The notes under the pieces are model-generated. The model searched no databases. It saw nothing but the letters and a program-made list of their open reading frames with translations, and was not told the DNA's origin. This document shows positions 27,669 to 35,482 of a stretch of DNA of 64,000 nt, piece by piece; the stretch's first letter is position 1, and each line of letters starts with the position of its first letter. A program made the translations under genes and the position numbers. The stretch is from Planctomycetota bacterium (lineage in GTDB: Bacteria; Planctomycetota; Planctomycetia; Pirellulales; Pirellulaceae): NCBI GenBank assembly GCA_016872725.1, contig VGZC01000017.1, forward strand, positions 1 to 64,000, given 5' to 3'.

Positions 27669-28506
27669 GATTATGGGGAACCGAGCCGGTCGATTCGAGG
27701 TGGTTGGCCCGACGCACGTCCGAAACGGGCGTGTCATCGCGGTCCGCCGGGGCCTCGATCGGGCGAGGCCGCGCGGCGGACGCCGTTCGAGCGGGCACGC
27801 GCGAGGCCACCCCTTTCGCGGATTTCGTAGCCGAATGACCGGACTCGGCCGCGCGCTTTTCCGCATGCGGGGTCGGCGCCGACGCATGGCCCGTCGATTG
27901 CGCGGGGACGGCGCGCGGCCGTGTGGCATACGAGCGGTTCGGAGCGCCATAGGGCGTCCGCGCCGTCGCCCCGCCGCGAGGCATCATCGGGCGCGCCGAT
28001 CGGGACACGGATTCCGCCGACGGCACCAGGACGTCGCCCGGCATGTCGACCGGCACTCCGCCGCCACAGTCGTCGCAACCGTGTCCTCCGCAACCGCACG
28101 CGGGAAATCCGACGCCGCAGCCGCCGCAGCCGTCCCAGCCGCAATCGCCCGCGCAGCACGGATCGTAACATCGATGGCACGTGAACAGTTCATGCACCAG
28201 AATGCCGACCCCTCGCAGCACGCGGGGAATCAAGTGCGGATGGCAGCACGGCCCCCACGCCGGAACACCGTGGCACGCATCGCAGCCGCAGCCGTCCCCA
28301 TGCCAGACGCCGTCGGGATATCCGTGTATTTCGGGATGGGGAACAAAACCTCCGTGCGGAACCGATCCGTGATATGCGACCGCGCCGTTCCGAACCACGT
28401 GCGACGTCGGCGCGACGTCATGCCGAGGCGGTCCCGCGAAAACACCCGTCGCTCCGATGGCCGCCACGCAAACGGCGGCGAACCCTGGCACCGACTTCCA
28501 TAACAT
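27652..28506 (-). CDS. Secreted Cys/His/Gly-rich protein
   Basis: 284 aa from ATG 28506, supported by AAGGAGG about 7 nt upstream and a leader (PGFAAVCVAAIGATGVFA). Residues about 65-150 are very rich in Cys, His and Gly: GDGCGCDACHG, CCHPHLIP, TCHRCYDPCCAGDCGWDGC and CGCGGHGCDDCGGG. The rest is Ala/Pro/Arg-rich and low complexity, ending inside the 16-bp array. Such proteins occur in planctomycetes; the Cys/His clusters suggest metal binding or disulphide cross-linking of a wall or surface layer. No haem CxxCH motif with a protein context typical of cytochromes is present. Confidence 0.75.
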   Translation of the reverse strand: MLWKSVPGFAAVCVAAIGATGVFAGPPRHDVAPTSHVVRNGAVAYHGSVPHGGFVPHPEIHGYPDGVWHGDGCGCDACHGVPAWGPCCHPHLIPRVLRGVGILVHELFTCHRCYDPCCAGDCGWDGCGGCGVGFPACGCGGHGCDDCGGGVPVDMPGDVLVPSAESVSRSARPMMPRGGATARTPYGAPNRSYATRPRAVPAQSTGHASAPTPHAEKRAAESGHSATKSAKGVASRVPARTASAARPRPIEAPADRDDTPVSDVRRANHLESTGSVPHNPLRAR

Positions 28507-29054
28507 CGATCCCCCTCCTTGATCCGTGACCGCGCCGGAACGGCGCCGAATGCATGACGATCCCCTATCCCTGGAATCCCTGGAAGATCTTATCGAGCCG
28601 TCCCAGTCGATTCGATCAGCTCTTTCAGAAGTTTCATCCAAGTCGCACCGGAATCGAAACAAGGTGGGTAAACACGGCCGACCGGCGCGGCGCGTCTTGG
28701 AGAAGCTGGGTGAGCTCGGCAGGCGGTCGCGACGCACGGGATGACGGCCGCCGATCGCCGATTCACGCATGGGAAGATCGGGCTGGGCTCGTTTGACGAC
28801 ACGACGAGCTGGGACGATCTGGAAATCCGCGGAAATCGAGTACGCTGACCGCTCGTTCGTCGGAGACGCCGCGCGGGAAGATGGGGGGAGTTTGCCGATT
28901 ATTTCGAGTTTGACGAAAGATCCGATCGGGCAACATCCGATACATTGGCCTGCACGCTGGAGGGGTCCCCGCGCGGGATCGGCTCGACGGCGCGCCATCG
29001 CGGGGATGCGGCTTGGCATCCCTGGGAAAAACGGTCAAGGAAGAGGATCGCGCC
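28507..29054. other. Divergent intergenic region
   Basis: 548 bp between two divergent secreted-protein genes. It should contain promoters for both. A TTGACG at 28910-28915 has no matching -10 box at 16-18 bp. No coding sequence or strong repeat was recognised. Confidence 0.5.
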
Positions 29055-30419
29055 ATGCTGAACTCGATTCGCCTCCCCATGCGTCACCCGAAAGGCCGTT
29101 GGGTGGTCGCGGCTATCGGCTCGGCCCTGTTGGCCCTCGCGCCCCACGGATCGGACGGCGTTTGGGGTCAGAGTCCGAGCGGGGCTCGGGTCGGGCCGCG
29201 CGGCGCGACGTCGCGTTCGCCGAATGCGGTTCCGGCTCAATCCCATAGCGCGTATCGAACGCGTGGTGTTCCGACGCGGAGCGGAACCGCGGCGAGCCGC
29301 GCGGCGCGGTCGGCATCTCGCGTCTATGCGGATCCGCCCGCCGACGCGGGCCACCCGGACGCGTCCGGGAGCGCGGCCCACGAACCCGCGCCGACGCCCC
29401 ACGCGGCACCGCGGGCGACGGCTCGCGAGGCGCCGCGCGGCGTTCATCGAGAACCGATCCCGGCGCCGGGCGCGGAGCCCGAGATGCTGTTCGAGGGCGA
29501 CGTCGAGGGCGAACCGTGGATGGGAGGTTATGGATCGGATCCCCGTTTCATCGAGGACGGCGCGTGCGGGTACGGCTGCTCGGGCCCGTGTGGTCATTAC
29601 GGTGGTTGCTTCCTTCCGTGTCCGTCGCTGTGTTTGCAGAATCTCGAAATGTTCGTCGGTTCGCACGGGTTCACGGGTCCGGCCAACCGAGGCGAGACGG
29701 CCAGTTTTGGATTCAGCGAGGGAGCGAATTGGGGCGCGCCCGTTCCGTGGATCGGACTGGGTGAATTGGGGATGCAATTCGGTTTTCGCACGGCGCAGAG
29801 CAATCTGTCGGGCGCGTCGTCCACCGATGAACAACGCCACCAGACATTCGTGACGGGCGGTCTGTTCCGCCGCTGCGACTGGGGTTTCCAGGGCGGTCTT
29901 GTCGTCGATTACCTTCATGAGACGTGGTACTTTGACGCGGACCTGATACAGCTTCGCGGCGAGTTGAGTTGGCTGTATCCATGTCGGCACGAGATCGGCT
30001 TCTGGTTTTCGACGAGCACACAGCGGGAATCGATCGTCTCGACGCTCGACATGAGCAACCAGCGGACGACGGCGAACGAGGTCCTGAGTCCGACCGATTT
30101 GTACGCCTTTTTCTACCGGCACCGGCTGGACGACTGCGGCTCGGCGAACGGCCGATTCTACGCGGGCTTCACAGGGAAGGGAGACGGGCTGATCGGCGCC
30201 GACCTGCAGACGCCATTCAACGACTGCTGGGCGATCCAATCGGGGTTCACCTATCTGATTCCCCAGGAATCGCGGGGTGACGACGGGCATGTCGAGGAAT
30301 CGTGGAACTTCGCGATCTCGGTCGCGTGGCGTCCGCGCGGCGGTTTCCTTTCGCAGAACTACTACCGGCCGCTCTTCAACGTCGCGGACAACGGCACGTT
30401 CATGGTGGACCGCGACTAG
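29055..30419 (+). CDS. Planctomycete outer-surface protein, DUF6666-like
   Basis: 454 aa from ATG 29055, with AGAGGA upstream and a leader (RWVVAAIGSALLALAPHGSDG). Residues 30-150 are Ala/Arg/Pro-rich. The C-terminal part (about 180-454) has alternating beta-strand patterns with aromatic ends, for example NLEMFVGSHGFTGPANRG, FGFSEGANWGAPVPWIGLGELGMQFGFR and GGLFRRCDWGFQGGLVVDYL, typical of the planctomycete DUF6666 family. The short strands and the terminal VAWRPRGGFLSQNYYRPLFNVADN suggest an outer-membrane barrel-like protein. Pairs of cysteines near residue 180 (CGYGCSGPCGHYGGC) may form disulphides. The stop overlaps the stop of the convergent arginine gene by 2 bp. Biological role unknown. 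Confidence 0.78.
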   Translation: MLNSIRLPMRHPKGRWVVAAIGSALLALAPHGSDGVWGQSPSGARVGPRGATSRSPNAVPAQSHSAYRTRGVPTRSGTAASRAARSASRVYADPPADAGHPDASGSAAHEPAPTPHAAPRATAREAPRGVHREPIPAPGAEPEMLFEGDVEGEPWMGGYGSDPRFIEDGACGYGCSGPCGHYGGCFLPCPSLCLQNLEMFVGSHGFTGPANRGETASFGFSEGANWGAPVPWIGLGELGMQFGFRTAQSNLSGASSTDEQRHQTFVTGGLFRRCDWGFQGGLVVDYLHETWYFDADLIQLRGELSWLYPCRHEIGFWFSTSTQRESIVSTLDMSNQRTTANEVLSPTDLYAFFYRHRLDDCGSANGRFYAGFTGKGDGLIGADLQTPFNDCWAIQSGFTYLIPQESRGDDGHVEESWNFAISVAWRPRGGFLSQNYYRPLFNVADNGTFMVDRD

Positions 30420-31237
30420 GTCCGCGTGGATTCCTCGCCGTCGAGCCGCAGCGTCAGGCATTTGGCGCTGCCGCCCGACTTGACGAATTCGTCCAGAGGC
30501 GTCTCGACCGCCTCAAAACCCTCGGCCCTCAAACGCGCGTGCAGCCGCGGACATCCCGTGTTCGTGACGACCGTCCTTCCCACGACGACCGCGTTGCACG
30601 CGAACCGCCGAGCCTCATCGGGTTCGACCTCGATCAGCGTCGGAATCTGTTCGACGAGCGCGGTCCGCGCGTAGGCGTCGAAGGCGGGCGGGAAATACAG
30701 CGCGGCGCTGGATGTGAGCGGGCAAAAGCACGTATCGAGGTGATAGTAATAGGGATCGACCAGTTCGAGCGGGATGACGCGGCGATCGATCCGCCGCGCG
30801 ATCCACTGGTGGGCCTGGATGTCGCTTCGGATCCGGTAGCCGGCGTAGAGCGTGTCGCCGCAGAACAGGGCGTCCCCGGCTCCTTCAAAAAAAAGCGTGT
30901 CGGGAAGCCGCTCGACCTCGAACCCGTTCGACGCGAACCACTCGGCGTCCACCGACTCCTCGCCCCGCCGTTCGGCATGGCGGAAACGCGAAACGAAGGC
31001 TCGTTCCCGAAAGACCAGCGCCGCGTTGGCCGTGAACACGAGGTCGGGAAGTCCGGGGACGGGATCGAGCAGGGCGAGTTCCGCGCCGGCCGCGCGCAGC
31101 GCGGCGCACAGCGCGCTCCATTGCTCGGCCGCGGCCTCGGCGTCGGCCGGCCGTTCACGGCGCATCCAGGGATTGATTTCGTAGTGGATTCCGAAATGGT
31201 CGGGTGGACACATCAGGATCCGTGCGGTCGGCGTCAT
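30416..31237 (-). CDS. Arginine dihydrolase, ArgZ/AgrE N-terminal type (guanidine-modifying superfamily)
   Basis: 273 aa. The sequence closely follows the N-terminal catalytic half of cyanobacterial ArgZ/AgrE, which converts arginine to ornithine, ammonia and CO2. Matching blocks include MCPPDHFGIHYEINPWM, FTANAALV, ERRGEESVDAEWF, YHLDTCFCPL and GGSAKCLTLRL. Catalytic Cys260 and His166 are present, as are Asn22 and Asn71, residues reported as important in ArgZ. Dimethylargininase and other amidinohydrolases are related alternatives, but Asn22 and the overall match favour ArgZ. The ornithine cyclodeaminase half, fused in cyanobacteria, is encoded by the separate gene just upstream (31327-32589). 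Confidence 0.87.
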   Translation of the reverse strand: MTPTARILMCPPDHFGIHYEINPWMRRERPADAEAAAEQWSALCAALRAAGAELALLDPVPGLPDLVFTANAALVFRERAFVSRFRHAERRGEESVDAEWFASNGFEVERLPDTLFFEGAGDALFCGDTLYAGYRIRSDIQAHQWIARRIDRRVIPLELVDPYYYHLDTCFCPLTSSAALYFPPAFDAYARTALVEQIPTLIEVEPDEARRFACNAVVVGRTVVTNTGCPRLHARLRAEGFEAVETPLDEFVKSGGSAKCLTLRLDGEESTRT

Positions 31238-31326
31238 GTTCCCAATCTCTCCGTGTGACACGCTCGATCGGCGCGTGGGATCGGGCCCATGCCAGTCGCG
31301 CGCTGTCGCGCCGGCCGAATCCGGCC

Positions 31327-32589
31327 TTACACGCGCACCCCATGAGGCGCGGCGGCACCCGGTCCCTTGACCAGTTCGTCGACCAGCGCCCGAAGGAACG
31401 GCTCGACGTCGGTCACAATGCCGAGCGTCTGGAAGGAGCCCCGATCGTTCAGTTTGATCACGGTCGACGGATTGATGTCGACGCAAACCACGCGCACCCA
31501 CGCGGGCAACAGATTTCCCACGGCGATCGAATGGAGCGTCGTGGCGACCATGAGGCAGAACCCGACGTTCGCGAGTTTTTGGCGCATGGCGGATTGCGCT
31601 TCGATGACGTCGGTCATGACCTCGGGGAGCGGACCGTCGTCCCGGATGCTGCCGGCGAGCAGGAAATCGACGTTGCGGCGCACGCACTCGTACATGATCC
31701 CCTGACGCAGCAGGCCGGTCGCGACCGCGCGGCGGATCCCGCCAACGCGCCGGATCCGATTGATCGTCCTCAGATGATGCTCGTGACCGGCCTCGACGAT
31801 GTCGCCCCGGTCGAGCCGCACGCCGAGGCTCGTTCCAAACAGGGCCTGTTCGATATCGTGGGTGGCCAGCGCGTTGCCCGCGAAGAGCGTCTGGACGTAG
31901 CCGGCTCGGATCAACTCGCAGAAATGACCGCCGCTGCCCGTGTGGATCACGGCGGGCCCCGCCACGACGAGAATCCGTTGACCCAGGTCCCGCGATCTCC
32001 GCATTTCATCGGCGACCTGGCGGATGGCGACCCCCTTGGGCTTCTCGGTCGACACCGCGCTGTTCATGAACTCGAACGCGTCGTTGCGTTCGCTGTCCCG
32101 CGTCTGCGGATGGGCGCGCACTCCGTGGTATCCGACCACGATCGCCTGTCCGCGCCCAACGTCGCTCATCGCGACGCACCGCGCCGCGCCGGTCGCCGGA
32201 TCGACGGCGATGCCGCAGTCCATCTCCTGATCGCGCACCTCGACCCACTCGCCCCGCCGCCGGACCTCCGTGCGTTGATTGGTCGTCGCATAAAACCCCT
32301 CGGGGAAAGCGCCGTCCCTATCGGCCGTTTCGAGCCGGCAGTCGTGCTCGACGATCGGCGCCGCGCCGTGGTCGCGGATATCGGCGAGGATCGCTTCGAG
32401 CTGGTCTTGGGACGGCGCGGTCACGGCGAGCAGCGCGTAGCTGGGATCCTTGCGCTCCTGGCCGACCGAGATCCGCTTGATCTGGAACGATCCTCCGGCC
32501 GCCGTAATGCAATCGAGGATCTTGGGCAGGATCAATCCGTCGATGATGTGGCCCGCGACCTCGACTTCCGAAACAAAGGGCGCAACCAT
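31327..32589 (-). CDS. TIGR00300/LOR-SDH family protein, ornithine cyclodeaminase-type (AgrE C-terminal half)
   Basis: 420 aa from ATG 32589, with AGAGGA 5 nt upstream. The protein begins with EVEVAGHIIDGLILPKILDC and contains VVAGPAVIHTGSGGHFCELI, NALATHDIEQALFGTSLGV, GHEHHLRTINRIRRVGGI, QGIMYECVRRNVDFLLAGS and VRVVCVDINPSTVIKL. These are the blocks of the TIGR00300 family, which forms the C-terminal half of cyanobacterial AgrE/ArgZ and includes an archaeal ornithine cyclodeaminase. Predicted reaction is ornithine to proline plus ammonia, using NAD. It ends 89 bp before the ArgZ-like gene on the same strand, so arginine to ornithine to proline could be run by the pair. The name lysine-oxoglutarate reductase in databases is historical. 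Confidence 0.87.
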   Translation of the reverse strand: MVAPFVSEVEVAGHIIDGLILPKILDCITAAGGSFQIKRISVGQERKDPSYALLAVTAPSQDQLEAILADIRDHGAAPIVEHDCRLETADRDGAFPEGFYATTNQRTEVRRRGEWVEVRDQEMDCGIAVDPATGAARCVAMSDVGRGQAIVVGYHGVRAHPQTRDSERNDAFEFMNSAVSTEKPKGVAIRQVADEMRRSRDLGQRILVVAGPAVIHTGSGGHFCELIRAGYVQTLFAGNALATHDIEQALFGTSLGVRLDRGDIVEAGHEHHLRTINRIRRVGGIRRAVATGLLRQGIMYECVRRNVDFLLAGSIRDDGPLPEVMTDVIEAQSAMRQKLANVGFCLMVATTLHSIAVGNLLPAWVRVVCVDINPSTVIKLNDRGSFQTLGIVTDVEPFLRALVDELVKGPGAAAPHGVRV

Positions 32590-32718
32590 GGAATCCTCTC
32601 GAAAAACGCGATTCGGCATGGGGTCCGTCGGCAAGGGCCCTTCGCGCATGCGTGCCAAGGGCCCCGAGCCGCTCGGCGCGACCGATCCGACGCCGGCCGC
32701 GCGGAGCGCGCCGTCGAC

Positions 32719-32747
32719 TTCACAAGGTCGGCCGCGACCCTTATAGT
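32719..32747 (+). promoter_or_regulatory. Sigma70-type promoter for the disordered-protein gene
   Basis: TTCACA at 32719-32724 and TATAGT at 32742-32747, 17 bp apart, each one base off consensus. Transcription would start near 32755, about 95 nt before the ATG at 32849. Confidence 0.6.
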
Positions 32748-32848
32748 ACGCTTCCGTGCGCGGTACGGGAATCGAGCCCCAAAGGGCTCCGGACGTTCCT
32801 TGGGTGTGAACGGCGGCGCGCGTCCGATGATCCGTGTTGAGACTTCGC

Positions 32849-34315
32849 ATGTCCCCATCCGATCGATTGCATTCCGAAGGTACGAGCGTCCCGAAAAAGG
32901 CGAAAAGCTCGTGGCAAACGCTCGCCGAACAACTCGGCATCGCACCCGCCGCGCCCGAGACGCCCCCCGAGACGGCTTCAACGCCCCTTGCACCGGCACC
33001 CGACACCGGCGCGCAACGATCGTCGACCGGAGAGCCGACCGTGCCGAGCGGCGCATCGGGTTTGTCGGGAGCGGCCCGATCCGGAGCGGACGATGGCGGG
33101 CCATCGGCCGGCCAATCTTCGGATGGGGGATTTTCGAGCTCGCCCGACGGCGGCCTCGCGCCCGAGTCGTCGCCTCACGTCGCGCCGGCAGCGTCGAGCG
33201 GCCCTCGCATCTATCCGTCCGGCAAGACCAAGCCCGCGGGAAAAGGCAAACCCAACTGGAACGCACTCGCCCAATTCCTCGGCCTCCGCGTTCCGACCGA
33301 ACGCATCGAAATCGCATCCGGCCCCCAGCCCGCCACTCCGACCGAGACCTTCCAGGGATTCCGCCCGCCCCAACACGAACCCGTTCCGCCTCCCGAACCG
33401 GAATCGGCCCCGGTTTCGGAGGAACCGGTGTCCGCGGAGCTGCCACGATCGGACGCGCGCGACGCTTCCGAACCCGATGCGCGGACTCGAACCGAATCCG
33501 AGCCGCGAAATCCCAGGGAACCGTGGGGATCGGCGCCGCGCGGAAAACGGGGCGGGCCGCGAGGCCAAGACCGAGGCCGCGACACGCGCCGGACATCCCG
33601 CGAACCGTCCGATGATTCGTTCGAGGCCGGTGAGCGAACTGTGCGCGGCGACGCCGAGCCCGACTGGCGGCGTCATGCGGACGACGCTTTCGAAATCGGA
33701 CCGGCCCCCGAACGCGACCGGGCCGATGAACGGGAGCCCGGTGACGTCGAGCGCGACGACGGGACGCGGAGCGAACTCGCCGATTCCGATGCCAGCGACG
33801 GCGGTCGGAAGCGGCGTCGACGACGGCGACGGGGTCGTCGAGGCGGGCGCGCGGGCGAAGGCGAAACGACCCGCGACGCGCGCGATGCAACGAGCCCATC
33901 CGAGGACAACGAGTTCGATGGCGATACGGCCCGCCGCGCGCAGCGCCGTGCGCCCATCGATTCGATTGACGCCGATGTGTTCGAATCGGTCGGGTCCGAC
34001 GTCGAGCCGTCGGAGGACGACGACGTCGCGTCCGACGAATCACGCGATTTCGCCTACGGCGGCTTCGGCAAGGGCCGGGACGCGCGTGGGGGCCGCAAGG
34101 CCGAACGCAGGACGCCCGAACCGTTCGATTCGGAGGACGACTCCGAGATCGCCTCCGACCTCGACGACGATTCCGAGCATGATGACGAAGTTCGTCCCAA
34201 GCACACGAAGATCCCCACATGGGAGCAAGCGGTTCGCGTGATCATCGAAACGAACACGGCCAACCGAGCGAAATCAACACCCCATGCGAATCGCGGCCGG
34301 GGACGCAGGAGGTAG
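32849..34315 (+). CDS. Disordered, highly charged planctomycete protein with short conserved motifs
   Basis: 488 aa from ATG 32849. Most of the chain is low complexity: Pro/Glu/Ser-rich, then Arg/Asp/Glu-rich, with a run of basic residues (RKRRRRRRRG) near residue 330. Two short related helical motifs stand out: SWQTLAEQLGI near residue 22 and NWNALAQFLGL near 133. The C-terminus has PTWEQAVRVIIETN followed by ANRGRGRRR. The repeated W-x2-LA-x2-LG motif and the RGG-like tail recall RNA-associated scaffold proteins, but I do not recognise a characterised family. No structured catalytic domain was found. A good promoter lies upstream. Confidence 0.72.
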   Translation: MSPSDRLHSEGTSVPKKAKSSWQTLAEQLGIAPAAPETPPETASTPLAPAPDTGAQRSSTGEPTVPSGASGLSGAARSGADDGGPSAGQSSDGGFSSSPDGGLAPESSPHVAPAASSGPRIYPSGKTKPAGKGKPNWNALAQFLGLRVPTERIEIASGPQPATPTETFQGFRPPQHEPVPPPEPESAPVSEEPVSAELPRSDARDASEPDARTRTESEPRNPREPWGSAPRGKRGGPRGQDRGRDTRRTSREPSDDSFEAGERTVRGDAEPDWRRHADDAFEIGPAPERDRADEREPGDVERDDGTRSELADSDASDGGRKRRRRRRRGRRGGRAGEGETTRDARDATSPSEDNEFDGDTARRAQRRAPIDSIDADVFESVGSDVEPSEDDDVASDESRDFAYGGFGKGRDARGGRKAERRTPEPFDSEDDSEIASDLDDDSEHDDEVRPKHTKIPTWEQAVRVIIETNTANRAKSTPHANRGRGRRR

Positions 34316-34816
34316 GCGGCCCACCCTCCCAGGCAACCGCGCGATGCGACGCACCCGGTTTGGATCCCGGGTCAAACGGGGCATCGGCGCGGCGCGATGA
34401 TCGGGCCCGCTGGAACCGCAAATACACGGAATGCCGACTCGATCACGACGCGCCTTCCACGCTCGCCCTCGACGCGCCTCGGTACCTGCCCCGTCCGGCC
34501 GCGCACTCGATGTCGCCGGAGGTGTCCTCAGACCATTCCGTGGACGCGAACGCCGACTTGCGGTAGAAAACGGTGACTCGGCGAATCACAATGAACCAAG
34601 CCTCGGTCGGGCTCCGTTCATTCCCCATGTTCCCGCCGTGATTCCCACCTCGGCGGAACGACCATCGCTCCGATCGAGCCCAAACCCCCTCCAAATGGGG
34701 GAGGCTGCCGTTTTGGCCGGACTTTCCAACAGGATTTGGGGGTTGGCAAGCGGGAGGCGAGCGATCTTCGTGGAACTTTCCCTGTCCGACCTGCGTCCGA
34801 TAGCTGTGGAGCCGAT
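34316..34816. other. Intergenic region upstream of the ECF sigma gene
   Basis: 501 bp. The only recognised element is the ECF-type promoter at 34772-34797. A short GC inverted repeat near 34685-34702 is weak. Open frames in this stretch have no protein-like features. Confidence 0.5.
34772..34797 (+). promoter_or_regulatory. ECF-sigma-type promoter (GGAACTT / CGTC)
   Basis: GGAACTT at 34772-34778 and CGTC at 34794-34797 have 17 bp between GGAAC and CGTC, the classic ECF pattern. It lies directly before the sigma gene, as expected for autoregulation. The leader would be only about 13 nt and contains the GGAG ribosome binding site. Confidence 0.55.
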
Positions 34817-35383
34817 GTGAAGGACGACTTCGAGCTGATCGACCATACGCTTGCCGGTGACCGGCGCGCGTTTGGAGAACTGGTCACGCGATACCAAGAC
34901 CGTCTTTTCACGGCGATGGTCTACGTGGCGGGTTCGCCTAGTGACGCGGAGGACGTACTGCAGGACGCGTTTATTCAGGCCTATTTGAAGCTTCGCACGT
35001 TCCAGCGGACAAGTGGTTTTTATACCTGGATTTATCGAATCGCATTCAATCTGGCGGTCAGTCGGCGGCGGCGGCGAAAGCCCGAGGTTTCGGTGGAAGA
35101 GGCTCGTGAGCGCGGTGGGGCCGAACCGATCTGTGGTCAGATGGGAGCGAGTGAACGGATCGAGCGGGACGAGGGGGTCGAGCGGGTACGTACGGCGATG
35201 AGCCGACTCGGCGAAGAGCATCGGGCCATTTTGGTGCTCCGCGAGATCGAGGGCTGCTGTTACGAACAGATCGCGGACGTGTTGCAGTTGCCGGTCGGAA
35301 CCGTGCGCAGCCGCATCCACCGCGCCCGAGCTCAGCTCCGCGAGATCCTGGTCGAAGAACTGCGCGAACCATCGGACATCTGA
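34817..35383 (+). CDS. ECF-family RNA polymerase sigma factor
   Basis: 188 aa from GTG 34817, with GGAG 5 nt upstream. Region 2 is clear (FGELVTRYQDRLFTAMVYVAGSPSDAEDVLQDAFIQAYLKL), followed by the acidic linker and region 4 (LGEEHRAILVLREIEGCCYEQIADVLQLPVGTVRSRIHRARAQLRE). Length and organisation are standard for ECF sigma factors. The following gene is the probable anti-sigma factor, 99 bp downstream. An ECF-type promoter directly upstream suggests self-activation. Regulon unknown; the lipoprotein and giant beta-helix genes downstream are only candidates. Confidence 0.93.
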   Translation: MKDDFELIDHTLAGDRRAFGELVTRYQDRLFTAMVYVAGSPSDAEDVLQDAFIQAYLKLRTFQRTSGFYTWIYRIAFNLAVSRRRRRKPEVSVEEARERGGAEPICGQMGASERIERDEGVERVRTAMSRLGEEHRAILVLREIEGCCYEQIADVLQLPVGTVRSRIHRARAQLREILVEELREPSDI

Positions 35384-35482
35384 GTTTTCGGTTTTCGATT
35401 TTCGGTTCGGGTTGAGGTGGAGTCGGAAGACGGTTGGGGAAGACCGTCGGACGTTCAGGGACGGAAAACGGTAAGTGGACGT

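Noticed and set aside
31204-33615. An 803-codon open frame on the plus strand
   Set aside because: It is antisense to the split ArgZ/AgrE genes and overlaps the disordered-protein gene in another frame. No conserved pattern was seen.
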